The notes: generated from the letters alone by a model not told the origin. A stretch of DNA of 64,000 nt from Candidatus Kapaibacterium sp. (GCA_016788785.1 JAEUSM010000009.1:1-64000), one strand, 5' to 3'. Counted from the stretch's first letter, positions 40,519 through 49,048 are shown. Made by a program: numbers and translations.

Positions 40519-41922
40519 CTATTTTCGGATGATGACGAATTGGGTGCGACGGTTAAGTGCGCGTTTTTCAGGGGTTTCGTTGGTGGCGAGTGGTTGCGAG
40601 AGTCCGAAACCACGTGGTCGTAAGCGTTTTGCTTCGACGCCTTGTTGAACTAAATAGTCTACAACGGCATTTGCTCTTTTTTCGGAAAGAATTTGGTTGA
40701 AGCTTTCACCTCCAATACTGTCAGTATGTCCTTGTACTTCCAACCAAATACGCGGATAGCGGTCTAATATATCTGCCAAACTTTCCAACACTGCAAAGGA
40801 TTGCGGTTGAATAACGGCACTGTTGTAATCGAATTGAATCATTTTTGAGAAGGCTTTGCCGATAGAGTCAAATGGAGTGAGAACGCCAGTGTCGTATTGC
40901 CCATTGGCATACATTGTGTCCTTGCGAGGTGGCACCTCGAGTGAGAGGCGAACTTCGTGCAAGCCTTCGTAATTTGGGGGACGATAGGTTACCAAATAGA
41001 AGTTTTTCAAACTGGTGTAAATATCCATAAAGATCGCTGCCAAATCTTTGCGAGAATAGGCTCGGTAGTATTTTCCGCCGGTATTTTCGGCAATATAGGA
41101 TAAATTTTCATCGTAGGTGTAGCCAAACCCCACAGCAAAGATATTCACCCGTTTTTTCCTCGCCAAGTCGTAGAGTTCCGATGCTTTTGTTTTCGAAAAA
41201 TTATCGTCCCCATCAGAAAACACAATGATGACTGGTGGTAATGTGTCCACAACGGCTCGTTGTCTATCAAATTCCAAAATGGATTCTTTGATAGCATCAT
41301 AGAGAGTCGAATAGGAAGCAAATCCGGACGAATATTTCGAACGATATTGCCCAATAATCTCTTGTTTGTTATAGGAAAATGGAACTCGCAGTGAAAACTT
41401 TTTATTGAAGGTGCTGATAGCAATTTGGTCAACGGATTGTTTCATCGACGTAAAAAGTTCCGTTGCTTCCAAGATTGTTTCTTGAATTGTCGCCATCGAA
41501 CCGCTATAATCCAGCGTCAGCATTATGGCATAGGGAACGGAATCTTTCGCACCAAATTCACGGACAAAAAAGCTATCAATTGGAATTTTCTTTTTGCCTA
41601 ATTTTTCACGAACTGCCGTAAAATAGGTGGGGTCAGTTTCCTTTTTGTATGGATATGCCATTCCGGTAACAACATTTCCAAGCGAGTCTTTTACACGAGC
41701 AAATACCTTGATTTTGTTTGGAAAATCGAAGGATTCTATTTTCCAAATATCAAAAATGAGTTTATTGACATCAACCGAATCAATGGGTTTGACGGAAGTG
41801 GAATAGACAATTTTTTTTCTATCATCTGCCTCATACTCAAGGTCAAAAAGCGATGGACGTGGAGTTCTACATCCAGTGAGAACAAGAAGTGTGAGAATAC
41901 CGAACAGCAGTGTTTGTTTCAT
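40519..41922 (-). CDS. Lipoprotein with VWA domain and C-terminal OmpA peptidoglycan-binding domain
   Basis: A 467-residue envelope protein. Signal helix and lipobox LTGC near residue 18; a von Willebrand A domain (about 125-300) with intact MIDAS DYSGS near residue 135 and FSDGDDN; then an OmpA_C-like domain (about 355-467) with WLEVQGHTDSIGGESFNQ, SEKRANAVVDYL and GFGLSQPLATNET, which binds the peptidoglycan stem peptide. The combination suggests an outer-membrane-anchored protein that binds the wall and a partner protein by metal-dependent contacts. Nearby genes give no partner. It ends directly at the bidirectional terminator. Confidence 0.88.
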   Translation of the reverse strand: MKQTLLFGILTLLVLTGCRTPRPSLFDLEYEADDRKKIVYSTSVKPIDSVDVNKLIFDIWKIESFDFPNKIKVFARVKDSLGNVVTGMAYPYKKETDPTYFTAVREKLGKKKIPIDSFFVREFGAKDSVPYAIMLTLDYSGSMATIQETILEATELFTSMKQSVDQIAISTFNKKFSLRVPFSYNKQEIIGQYRSKYSSGFASYSTLYDAIKESILEFDRQRAVVDTLPPVIIVFSDGDDNFSKTKASELYDLARKKRVNIFAVGFGYTYDENLSYIAENTGGKYYRAYSRKDLAAIFMDIYTSLKNFYLVTYRPPNYEGLHEVRLSLEVPPRKDTMYANGQYDTGVLTPFDSIGKAFSKMIQFDYNSAVIQPQSFAVLESLADILDRYPRIWLEVQGHTDSIGGESFNQILSEKRANAVVDYLVQQGVEAKRLRPRGFGLSQPLATNETPEKRALNRRTQFVIIRK

Positions 41923-41931
41923 TTGAAATGC

Positions 41932-42582
41932 TTATAATTTTACACCAATAGTCATTCCATCACCCAAAGGAACTAATGTTGTCAAAAACCCTTGATGCTC
42001 TTTCATAAACGTATTGAACTTCTGCAAAGAAGTAACAGTTTTCGAGACATCGTTTTTGGCAATATCGCCCCAAGCAAGAGTATTGTCAGCAATGACAACA
42101 CCGCCCTTTTTTAGGAAAGGAAATGTTTGAAGTACATAATCAGCATAGGCTTCTTTATTCGCATCTATAAATATAAAATCAACAGTTTCATGTTCAGGAA
42201 ATTGTGCTAAGGTTTCTGTTGCATTACCTACAACAATCGTTGTATTCTTCGTAAACCCAGCTTTTGCTATTTGGTTTTCCAAAAACGTTGCGTATTCCGG
42301 ATTGCGTTCATAACAGTATAAATGCCCATCAGTTGGCAATGCTCGAAGTAACGTAATGGCTGAATATCCTGCTAATGAGCCAATTTCAATACCGCGCTTT
42401 GCATTCATTGACCGCAAATAGACCGACAAAAACTGAGCTTGAACTGCCCCAATGGAAATAGAAGGAATACCTTGGTGCTCAGCATCAATACGCAATTGGC
42501 GAAGCAAATCGTCTTCGTTGGAAAACATTTGCTCAAGATACAAATCAATATCGGGTGTTATGGGAGTGGTTGTAATGGACAT
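41932..42582 (-). CDS. Class I SAM-dependent O-methyltransferase (caffeoyl-CoA type)
   Basis: A 216-residue cytosolic methyltransferase of the Methyltransf_3 group: RGIEIGSLAGYSAITLLRAL (SAM-binding), HLYCYERNPEYATFLENQI, VDFIFIDANKEAYADYV (divalent metal Asp) and KGGVVIADNTLAWGDI. Relatives methylate catechol-type hydroxyls and some modify tRNA; the substrate here is not inferable. The ATG at 42582 is chosen over an upstream start because conserved sequence begins soon after. It lies 9 bases upstream of the VWA-OmpA gene on the same strand. Confidence 0.9.
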   Translation of the reverse strand: MSITTTPITPDIDLYLEQMFSNEDDLLRQLRIDAEHQGIPSISIGAVQAQFLSVYLRSMNAKRGIEIGSLAGYSAITLLRALPTDGHLYCYERNPEYATFLENQIAKAGFTKNTTIVVGNATETLAQFPEHETVDFIFIDANKEAYADYVLQTFPFLKKGGVVIADNTLAWGDIAKNDVSKTVTSLQKFNTFMKEHQGFLTTLVPLGDGMTIGVKL

Positions 42583-42778
42583 AATTTCCGTAAAAAATGA
42601 AAATTTTATGACGACTGAACAGAAATGTTTGTGTTTTGAAAAAATCCAACGAACGAAATAAAGAGCCAAATGAAGAATAAAAAGCACTTCATACGGCTAA
42701 AATTGACAAAAAACGGTAAAAAAGGGTGAAAAATGAAGAAAATTTTGAAAAAATGTATGGAATTTCCTAAAAAAGCAT

Positions 42779-42972
42779 TATATTTGTAATAGTATTTACG
42801 TGTAATCGACGCATTTGTTCGAAAAAGGTAAATCCGTAGCTCTAAATTTGTCAAGAGCAACGTACTAATGTAAAATACAGGATCCTGGATCCATAAAAAT
42901 AAAAAAATGGTGAAAGGTGAGAAGGGGAGTGCCTCTTTCTCAATCGATTAAGAGGCATCTCATCTTATTTTA
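42779..42972 (+). ncRNA. Candidate structured RNA or long leader before the amidohydrolase-like gene
   Basis: In the 444-bp gene-free stretch 42583-43026, a -7-like TATATTTG (42779-42786) is followed by paired segments. GTATTTAC (42792-42799) pairs with GTAAAATAC (42870-42878, one bulge). GCTCT (42839-42843) pairs with AGAGC (42854-42858). A long hairpin, AAGGTGAG/CTCATCTT (42914-42921 / 42959-42966, one G-U), encloses TGCCTCTT/AAGAGGCA (42930-42937 / 42950-42957) and ends in ATTTTA. A short RNA of about 180 bases ending at that hairpin, or a regulatory leader, would fit. No TTTG stands at the -33 distance and no known family was recognised. Confidence 0.3.
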
Positions 42973-43026
42973 ATCCTTCTCAGCTGTATTTACACTTCGG
43001 ATACACAAACAATCCCACGATAACCA

Positions 43027-44424
43027 ATGTATCTACACATCCTAGCAATTCTGCTGATTTTCACCCCACTTATTTCTTTTGCTCATAACGAAACACCTGG
43101 CGATATTCAACGCAAACCAATTGCATTGACGAATGCTACCATAGTTACTATTACCAATGGTGTCATCGAAAATGCGACAATTGTTTTTGACAAAGGTAGA
43201 ATCACAGCAATCGGAGCAAATGCTCCATATCCTGAAAATACAGAAGTCATTAATTGCCAAGGTCAATATGTATTTCCTGGGTTTATAGCACCAACGACTA
43301 CCTTAGGGTTAGTGGAGCTCGATGCAGTTCGTGCAACACGAGACATGAACGAAGTTGGTAGTTACAATCCCAATGTAAAAGCTGAAACAGCCTATAGCCC
43401 AGATAGTGAAATTATTCCCACTATTAGAACCAATGGAATATTGATTGCGAATGTTGTTCCAGAGGGTGGAATTATTTCGGGTCAAGGGTCTTTTTTAGCA
43501 TTGGATGGTTGGAATAAAGAAGATGCAATGATAAAAAGCAAATCTTGTATGCAAATCAATATTCCTTCGTTGGGAATTTCTCCATGGTTGAAAAATTCTG
43601 ACCGAGAAGCTGAATTGATTGCTGAGAATGAGAAAAACCTCAAAGAATTTTTACAATTTTTCAAAAATGCATATTCTTATTCTCTTCAAGCAAAAGAAGG
43701 AATGACCAAAGGTAATGTAGATTTGAGAATGGAATCGTTGAGAGGTATATTTGAACAAAACCAAATTTGTCTTTTTGAAGCAAATTCCTACAATCAAATG
43801 CAGATTGCTATTGAATTAATTCGCACATATAAACTTCGAGCAGTTATCTCAACTGGTACCATTGCAACTCAATTTATAGACCAATTAAAAGAATTGCAAA
43901 TTGGTGTGATAATTCCTAGAACACATTCTTTACCTGACCGTGAAGAGGATTCGTACGACCAGAAGTTTGTATTACCTCAAACTTTGCAGAAAAACGGCAT
44001 TCTTTTCGCTTTTTCCGAAAGTGGCTCATGGCAACAACGAAATTTACCGTTTAATGCTGGAACAGCAGTTGGTTTTGGATTAGATGAATTGGAAGCGCTC
44101 AAAGGTTTGACACTATATCCAGCGAAAATGTTCGGCGTTGATTCACTGATTGGTTCTTTGGATATTGGCAAAGAAGCAACACTCTTTGTTAGCCAAGGCA
44201 ATCCATTGGATTATAGCAGTAACAAAGTAACAATGGCATTTGTCAAAGGACGAACAATGTCCATGGAAAATAGAAATACTCGTTTAGCCAAAAAATATAG
44301 AACTCGCTATTCACAATTGCGAATGCAGGAAATTTTCCAAATGCAAAGAGAACCAGTAAAAAAAGTAGGTTCAAATCCACCTATGGAAGTTCCGAAAGAA
44401 ACTGAAGAATCAAAAAAACCTTAA
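43027..44424 (+). CDS. Amidohydrolase-like exported protein lacking usual metal ligands
   Basis: A 465-residue exported protein: signal peptide (LHILAILLIFTPLISFA), then the composite beta-sandwich plus TIM barrel of the amidohydrolase superfamily. ALTNATIVTITNGVIENATI and GRITAIGANAPYPE open it, and EALKGLTLYPAKMFGVDSLI followed by GSLDIGKEATLFV closes it. Where catalytic members have HxH after the first strand (PGFIDxHxH), this protein reads PGFIAPTTTLGL near residues 84-95, and the later His ligands are also not evident. It may be a non-catalytic partner or use different chemistry. It is followed 15 bases later by a serine hydrolase. Tandem amidohydrolase-like genes are common in Bacteroidota, but the second copy is absent here. 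Confidence 0.85.
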   Translation: MYLHILAILLIFTPLISFAHNETPGDIQRKPIALTNATIVTITNGVIENATIVFDKGRITAIGANAPYPENTEVINCQGQYVFPGFIAPTTTLGLVELDAVRATRDMNEVGSYNPNVKAETAYSPDSEIIPTIRTNGILIANVVPEGGIISGQGSFLALDGWNKEDAMIKSKSCMQINIPSLGISPWLKNSDREAELIAENEKNLKEFLQFFKNAYSYSLQAKEGMTKGNVDLRMESLRGIFEQNQICLFEANSYNQMQIAIELIRTYKLRAVISTGTIATQFIDQLKELQIGVIIPRTHSLPDREEDSYDQKFVLPQTLQKNGILFAFSESGSWQQRNLPFNAGTAVGFGLDELEALKGLTLYPAKMFGVDSLIGSLDIGKEATLFVSQGNPLDYSSNKVTMAFVKGRTMSMENRNTRLAKKYRTRYSQLRMQEIFQMQREPVKKVGSNPPMEVPKETEESKKP

Positions 44425-44439
44425 CGCATCACAAATTCT

Positions 44440-45339
44440 ATGGAACTACAGAACGGTCAATTACTTTCGAGCGTTGAAATTCCCATACCTCACAATTTTC
44501 TGACCACAGCAAAACGCCAATACAAAGGTGAAGATTTGGAACGGTTTTTATCAATGAAATTGTACGACATCACCTATATGAGTGATGGATTACAAATAAA
44601 AGGCTTTTTAGCATTACCCCCATTGTACGAAGAAAAACTCCCTGCCATACAATTCAACCGAGGTGGTTCGGGTCCAAAAGGAGCATTGACATTAGAAGGT
44701 GTCTTTTCGATTTTAGGTATGTACGCTGCATGGGGCTTTGTGGCAATAGCAAGTCAATACCGCGGTCAAGGTGGAAGTGAAGGTGTAGAGGAATGGGGAG
44801 CTGGAGACACAAATGATGCAAAGAATCTGACAGTATTACTCAAATCCTTACCATATGTAGATACGGATAGAATAGGATTGATAGCAGGTTCTCGTGGTGG
44901 AATGATGGCGTTTCAAATGCTAAGAATTATGAATGATTTTCGAGCAGCAGTCACATTTGGTGCTCCAACAATGTTGCATTTGTTATCTCAACGCGAATAT
45001 ATCATTCAAACCTTTATGCCATTTTTGGCTAAAGAAGAATCTATTGAAAAAGCATTAGAGGAACGTTCGGTTGTAGTGTGGGCTGATGAATTGTGTAAAA
45101 CTACACCACTATTAGTGATACACGGAACTGGAGATAGAAAGGTACATCCCTCTCACTCATTGGAATTAAGTAAGGTGCTTTTAGATACTTTACAACCCCA
45201 TAAACTCATATTATATGAAAATGCCGATCATGTATTGGCAGGTCGAAGAGCAGAAAGTAATATAGAAATTCGACAATGGATGGATAGATACGTGAAAGAA
45301 AAATCCAAACTACCTATCGTTGGACCACACGGAAATTAA
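44440..45339 (+). CDS. Alpha/beta hydrolase, S9 prolyl-oligopeptidase-like
   Basis: A 299-residue serine hydrolase: oxyanion region IQFNRGGSGPKG, nucleophile elbow AGSRGGMMAFQ (Ser near 151), acid in VIHGTGDRKVHPSHSLE (Asp near 231) and His in ENADHVLAGR (about 264). The triad order and spacing match S9-type peptidases and related esterases; no beta-propeller is attached, so it may act on small peptides or esters. No signal peptide is visible. It lies 15 bases after the amidohydrolase-like gene and ends at a strong bidirectional terminator, so the pair is one unit. Confidence 0.85.
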   Translation: MELQNGQLLSSVEIPIPHNFLTTAKRQYKGEDLERFLSMKLYDITYMSDGLQIKGFLALPPLYEEKLPAIQFNRGGSGPKGALTLEGVFSILGMYAAWGFVAIASQYRGQGGSEGVEEWGAGDTNDAKNLTVLLKSLPYVDTDRIGLIAGSRGGMMAFQMLRIMNDFRAAVTFGAPTMLHLLSQREYIIQTFMPFLAKEESIEKALEERSVVVWADELCKTTPLLVIHGTGDRKVHPSHSLELSKVLLDTLQPHKLILYENADHVLAGRRAESNIEIRQWMDRYVKEKSKLPIVGPHGN

Positions 45340-45370
45340 AAAAAGGGATATCATTGATATCCCTTTTTTT
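45339..45370. terminator. Bidirectional terminator between convergent genes
   Basis: A GGGATATC (45345-45352) / GATATCCC (45356-45363) stem is extended by flanking A and T runs on either side, giving T tracts on both strands. It separates the serine hydrolase from the thioredoxin-like lipoprotein. Confidence 0.9.
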
Positions 45371-45388
45371 GTAATTTTGTGTTTGAAA

Positions 45389-45898
45389 TTATTGCAACGA
45401 CTGAAGAATCTCACTTTCTATTGTTGAGTTTACAGGATTAGCAGTAATAACTTTTACATTTGACCCATTATTACGAATGTAAATAGTTGGCAAAAATTCA
45501 ATCGTAAATCCTTGTGCTTTTACATCATCAGGTAATTTATCACTTGAAGAACGCATTGAATATATTTTCATCGCAGATTCAGGAATTCCAGCATCTCTTA
45601 GAACTCGAATAAAATGAGGGAACAGTTTCTTTGTACCTTCACAAGAACAAGAAGGATTGACAAAGACGGTAAACTGACGTTGATTCGATTGCCAAGAAGT
45701 TTTGATTGAGTTGATAACATTCGTATCAACAGTATAGGTAGCAATCTCAGGTTCTAACCAAGAAAACCCAGCTGTGTTATTCAATTCTGAAACTGTGGTT
45801 AATTTTGCAACATATTCTGTTGGTTCATTAGAAGCACAACTTGTAAATAGAATTGGAATAACCAAGAGTAATGTTAATAAGGAAAATCGATATTTCAT
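45389..45898 (-). CDS. Thioredoxin-fold-like lipoprotein with CxC motif
   Basis: A 169-residue lipoprotein (lipobox FTSC, Cys at 21). The body resembles a thioredoxin fold: strand QFTVFVNPSCSCEGTKKLF with Cys at 84 and 86 where thioredoxins have CxxC, then a helix, a second strand (MKIYSM) and the cis-Pro-like FLPTIYIRNNG. The CxC spacing suggests a redox or metal-binding role in the periplasm, not a standard thioredoxin. The family is not otherwise recognised. It ends the minus-strand group SPT-like, SDR, 318-residue protein and this gene, after a 71-base gap. Confidence 0.65.
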   Translation of the reverse strand: MKYRFSLLTLLLVIPILFTSCASNEPTEYVAKLTTVSELNNTAGFSWLEPEIATYTVDTNVINSIKTSWQSNQRQFTVFVNPSCSCEGTKKLFPHFIRVLRDAGIPESAMKIYSMRSSSDKLPDDVKAQGFTIEFLPTIYIRNNGSNVKVITANPVNSTIESEILQSLQ

Positions 45899-45969
45899 AG
45901 TTTTAACAATGAGTATGGACAGAAAAATGATTGTGCGTGTTGTTAATACACGAAAAAATATCTAAAAAA

Positions 45970-46926
45970 TTATAATAACTTGAGCTCAAACTTTTGATCC
46001 ATTCTTTTTGCATCAACAACTCGTTGATTAAAATCCTTAGAAACTACTTCAACTCTACTGTTTGCCGTGAGTGTTAAAGGAATTCCAGTCTTCAAATCAA
46101 TTTCATACACTCCAAAAATATAATCAACCGCTTCCATTGTATTTTCAAATTCTGTATCAGGAAAGCTTTTTTGATATATTTTGTTGTTATTTGATTTGAA
46201 TTCAATGGTTACTACATTTCTATTATCTTTGGTTGATAGAGAGACAACCTTATAATCTAGATTGAATGTGTATATAATGGGTGCAGTCATTGTTGTATTG
46301 GAATCTTTGTATTGAACATTCCATTCGTCACCAACTTCGAGTTTATCAGGAGTATATTTAGGAAACAAATAACGAATAAATTTTCGGTCAAGATCTTCTG
46401 TAAACAAAGCTCTTATTCGTAAAATACCCGGATACTCCATAACAGATTGATAATTATCAGTAAACTTAGATAGAGAACTATAATTATTTATGTCAAAAGA
46501 AGCATTTTTGTATTTATAGTCATCTACATGAAAACTCGAATCTTTCAAAGTACCTCGATTAGTAATTTGGGTTCCATATAACGTCAGTGGAGAACATTTG
46601 AGTAAACAATTATAGGTTGTTGGAGAGTTTGGTTTTAATTCAAGAGTATGAGTACTTTTTGTGTACGCTTGAAATTGTGGTTTTGTATTGTCTCCTACTT
46701 CTTGAGATTTTCTGCCAGACATAGAATATTTGAAATCATACACATAGACAGATTTTTCTGGTTTCAGAGTCAAAAGAAATTCTGTACTTAGAGATAGTGA
46801 ATCAACTATTTGTTTTTTGTAAGAAGTATCCTTGGTATGGAAACCATAAGTAATTGGTTGAGCAAAACAACTTACAGAAAAAAATACGCAGAAAAAAACA
46901 AATAGAAACAAATATTTAAGAGTCAT
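45970..46926 (-). CDS. Hypothetical secreted beta-rich protein
   Basis: A 318-residue exported protein of unknown family. The signal peptide (LKYLFLFVFFCVFFSVSCFAQ) is obvious. The mature part is beta-rich with repeated strand pairs such as GDEWNVQYKDSNTTM, VVTIEFKSNNNKIY and YEIDLKTGIPLTLTANSRVE, reminiscent of the DUF6263-type exported proteins that read 'GxxYxxxxxxxxxG', though I do not claim membership. An in-frame ATG at 46968 overlaps the SDR stop as TAATG and is an alternative start; 46926 gives a cleaner signal peptide. Confidence 0.65.
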   Translation of the reverse strand: MTLKYLFLFVFFCVFFSVSCFAQPITYGFHTKDTSYKKQIVDSLSLSTEFLLTLKPEKSVYVYDFKYSMSGRKSQEVGDNTKPQFQAYTKSTHTLELKPNSPTTYNCLLKCSPLTLYGTQITNRGTLKDSSFHVDDYKYKNASFDINNYSSLSKFTDNYQSVMEYPGILRIRALFTEDLDRKFIRYLFPKYTPDKLEVGDEWNVQYKDSNTTMTAPIIYTFNLDYKVVSLSTKDNRNVVTIEFKSNNNKIYQKSFPDTEFENTMEAVDYIFGVYEIDLKTGIPLTLTANSRVEVVSKDFNQRVVDAKRMDQKFELKLL

Positions 46927-46967
46927 AAAAAACGAAAAAAACGTGAACAGATAAATTTTAAGTAACA

Positions 46968-47735
46968 TTAATGGCGAGCAACACCTCCATCTACATTGAT
47001 AGTTTGTCCTGAGATAATCCCAGAAGCAGGTAAGGCTAAAAAAGCAACCACATTTGCAATGTCTTCTGGTTCATCAGAACGAATCACCGCTTGATTTGGT
47101 ATAATGTGTTCCAAAAGTGAACTAGAAAGAGGAGATTGTTTTTCTTGTCGTTGCGTAGCTGTTAGTCCCATAGTAATAGTATTAATGGTAACACCATATC
47201 TTCCAACTTCACCAGCTAAAGAACGAGTAAATCCAATTACACCCATTTTTGCTGTAACATAATGAGTAAGATAAGGAGTTCCTAACCAAACAGTATCTGA
47301 TGACATTGTAATAATTCTACCGAAAGAATTTTTTTTCATAATTGGCAAAACAGCCTGTGTACAGATGAATAGACTATTCAAAGTGATTTGAAGCATTTGA
47401 TTCCATTGTTGAAATGTTAACAGTTCAAATGGTTCTTCTTCGTAAATTCCAATATTGTGGACTAATATATCGATTCGACCATAAGCAGCAATAATCTCGT
47501 TTATCATTGAATCAACAGAAGGAATGTCTGTAACATCAACAACATAATGTTTAGTAATGATATTCGATTCCTTCATTAGTTCTAATTCATAAGATGATGA
47601 AACGATATCAGCAATAATAACAATTGCACCTTCTTCTGCTAATCGTTCACAAATTGCCTGACCATTCCGAGTCGCTGCACCAGTAACAAGTGCAACTTTA
47701 TCTTTTAAACCACGTTCGTATTTGTTAATTTGCAT
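46968..47735 (-). CDS. SDR family oxidoreductase paired with an alpha-oxoamine synthase
   Basis: A 255-residue classical short-chain dehydrogenase: VALVTGAATRNGQAICERL (the third Gly of TGxxxGxG is replaced by the Asn-Gly pair), HNIGIYEEEPFELL, catalytic SSDTVWLGTPYLTHYVTAK (Tyr near 157) and INVDGG near the end. It overlaps the upstream PLP-enzyme gene by 11 bases, so the two are almost certainly co-translated. A reductase next to a ketone-producing alpha-oxoamine synthase suggests it reduces the 3-keto product, as in sphingoid base synthesis; this is inference from context. Confidence 0.85.
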   Translation of the reverse strand: MQINKYERGLKDKVALVTGAATRNGQAICERLAEEGAIVIIADIVSSSYELELMKESNIITKHYVVDVTDIPSVDSMINEIIAAYGRIDILVHNIGIYEEEPFELLTFQQWNQMLQITLNSLFICTQAVLPIMKKNSFGRIITMSSDTVWLGTPYLTHYVTAKMGVIGFTRSLAGEVGRYGVTINTITMGLTATQRQEKQSPLSSSLLEHIIPNQAVIRSDEPEDIANVVAFLALPASGIISGQTINVDGGVARH

Positions 47736-48951
47736 GTACTGGGGTTACAGAATTATGATGCTGTAAAAGACTCATTTCCTTACCGACTACTTCAAAAGCG
47801 GAAAGTACTTCTTCTAAATGGTGATGTTGATGAGTAGCCATATAACTGGTTCGCATCATAGAATGATTGACAGGTGCTGCAGGTGGAATAAACGCATTAA
47901 CGAAAATATTTTTTTCAAATAGTTTGTTCCACATATGAAGTGCAAGATGTTCATCACCAACTACAATTGGAACTATTCCAGAGATATTATGATGATATTT
48001 AAACCCTAATTCTTTGAAGCCGTTACGCATAAAATCGGTGTTTTGTCGTAACAAATCTACTAATTCTGGCTGTTCTTCTAAAATTGTTAAAGCAGCGATT
48101 GCAGCAGCACAAGAGGCAGGAGTTGGTGAAGCACTAAAAATTAATGCAGGAGACTGATGTTTAAGGAAATCAATAACTCTAGCATTTCCTCCCACAAATC
48201 CTCCTAAAGAAGCAAATGTTTTCGAGAATGTTCCCATTACAAGATCAGTTTCTTGCACTAAATTATAATGAGAAGCAGTACCGCGACCACCATCGCCAAT
48301 AACACCGGTAGCATGTGCATCATCAACCAAAACTCTTGCACCATATTTTTTAGAAATGCGAACTATATCAGGCAGATTAGAAACTTCCCCTGTTACGGAA
48401 AATATTCCGTCAGTAACGACTAATTTCCCAGCAGAATCAGGAATTTTGGAAAGAACCTGTTCAAGATCATCCATATCGTTATGACGAAAGCGAACTAATT
48501 CGGCAAAAGAGCCTTTTGCTAATAAAGAAGCTGTCAGAATGGATGCATGATTTTCTTTGTCAGAAATCACATAATCTCCTTTTCCAGCTAAACCAGCAAT
48601 AACACCGAGAGCAGTTTGGAAACCTGTAGAAAAAAGCAGAACTGACTCAGTTCCGAGAAACTTTGCCAATCTATATTCTAATTCTTGATGTAAATCTAAT
48701 GTACCGGTAAGGTAGCGAGACCCAGAACACCCAGAACCATATTTTTCAATAGCCTTAATTGCAGATTCTTTAACAAAAGGATGTGAAGTTAGTCCCAAAT
48801 AATTGTTTGACCCGGCCATAATACATTTTCGACCACCGATAGTAACAATGGGTCCTTCATTTTCTTCCATTGGACGAAAATATGGGTATAAATCTAATTC
48901 TTTGAATTCATCAGCACGACAAAACGTGATGCATTTATTAAAAATATCCAC
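47725..48951 (-). CDS. PLP-dependent alpha-oxoamine synthase (serine palmitoyltransferase/AONS-like)
   Basis: The 408-residue enzyme condenses an acyl-CoA or acyl-ACP with an amino acid using PLP. Family marks: IMAGSNNYLGLTSHP, YGSGCSGSRYLTGTLDLH, DKENHASILTASLLAKG, FSVTGEVSNLPDIV, LVDDAHATGVIGDGGRG (Asp and His of the cofactor site) and the Schiff-base Lys in GTFSKTFASLGGFVGG (about 246). The group includes KBL, 8-amino-7-oxononanoate synthase and bacterial serine palmitoyltransferase. The N-terminal FRPMEENEGPIVTIGG layout resembles the palmitoyltransferase-like branch, which I favour weakly over BioF. No biotin genes are nearby; an SDR follows with overlap. Confidence 0.88.
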   Translation of the reverse strand: MDIFNKCITFCRADEFKELDLYPYFRPMEENEGPIVTIGGRKCIMAGSNNYLGLTSHPFVKESAIKAIEKYGSGCSGSRYLTGTLDLHQELEYRLAKFLGTESVLLFSTGFQTALGVIAGLAGKGDYVISDKENHASILTASLLAKGSFAELVRFRHNDMDDLEQVLSKIPDSAGKLVVTDGIFSVTGEVSNLPDIVRISKKYGARVLVDDAHATGVIGDGGRGTASHYNLVQETDLVMGTFSKTFASLGGFVGGNARVIDFLKHQSPALIFSASPTPASCAAAIAALTILEEQPELVDLLRQNTDFMRNGFKELGFKYHHNISGIVPIVVGDEHLALHMWNKLFEKNIFVNAFIPPAAPVNHSMMRTSYMATHQHHHLEEVLSAFEVVGKEMSLLQHHNSVTPVHAN

Positions 48952-48966
48952 TAGAAATCCTCAAGA

Positions 48967-49005
48967 CAAAAAAAAAGAGCTACAGAATTTGGCTTGATGT
49001 AGCTC
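48967..49005 (-). terminator. Terminator after the carboxylase gene
   Basis: On the minus strand GAGCTACA (48998-49005) pairs with TGTAGCTC (48977-48984) and is followed by more than nine T. It ends the pccB-like transcript 118 bases past its stop, but it also lies in the leader of the oxoamine-synthase gene, so attenuation of that operon is possible. Confidence 0.75.
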
Positions 49006-49010
49006 CGGAT

Positions 49011-49030
49011 AGTAAAATGAACATTTTACT
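49011..49030. promoter_or_regulatory. Perfect 20-bp palindrome before the oxoamine-synthase/SDR operon
   Basis: AGTAAAATG (49011-49019) AA CATTTTACT (49022-49030) has nine perfect pairs with a 2-base centre, too tight for an RNA hairpin, so a dimeric repressor site is likely. The candidate -7 box on the minus strand (TAAATTTG, 49041-49048) lies 11 bases upstream of it, placing the dyad at the transcription start. Confidence 0.5.
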
Positions 49031-49040
49031 GAAGTAATAG

Positions 49041-49048
49041 CAAATTTA
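49041..49048 (-). promoter_or_regulatory. Candidate -7 box of the oxoamine-synthase operon
   Basis: Reads TAAATTTG on the minus strand, an exact TAnnTTTG match. A GTTG (49066-49069) is 17 bases upstream, so the -33 element is imperfect. The start codon at 48951 is about 90 bases away. Confidence 0.4.

Noticed and set aside
42880-42892. Two GGATCC sites one base apart
   Set aside because: Looks artificial, but a 13-base coincidence in natural DNA is possible and no vector sequence surrounds it.
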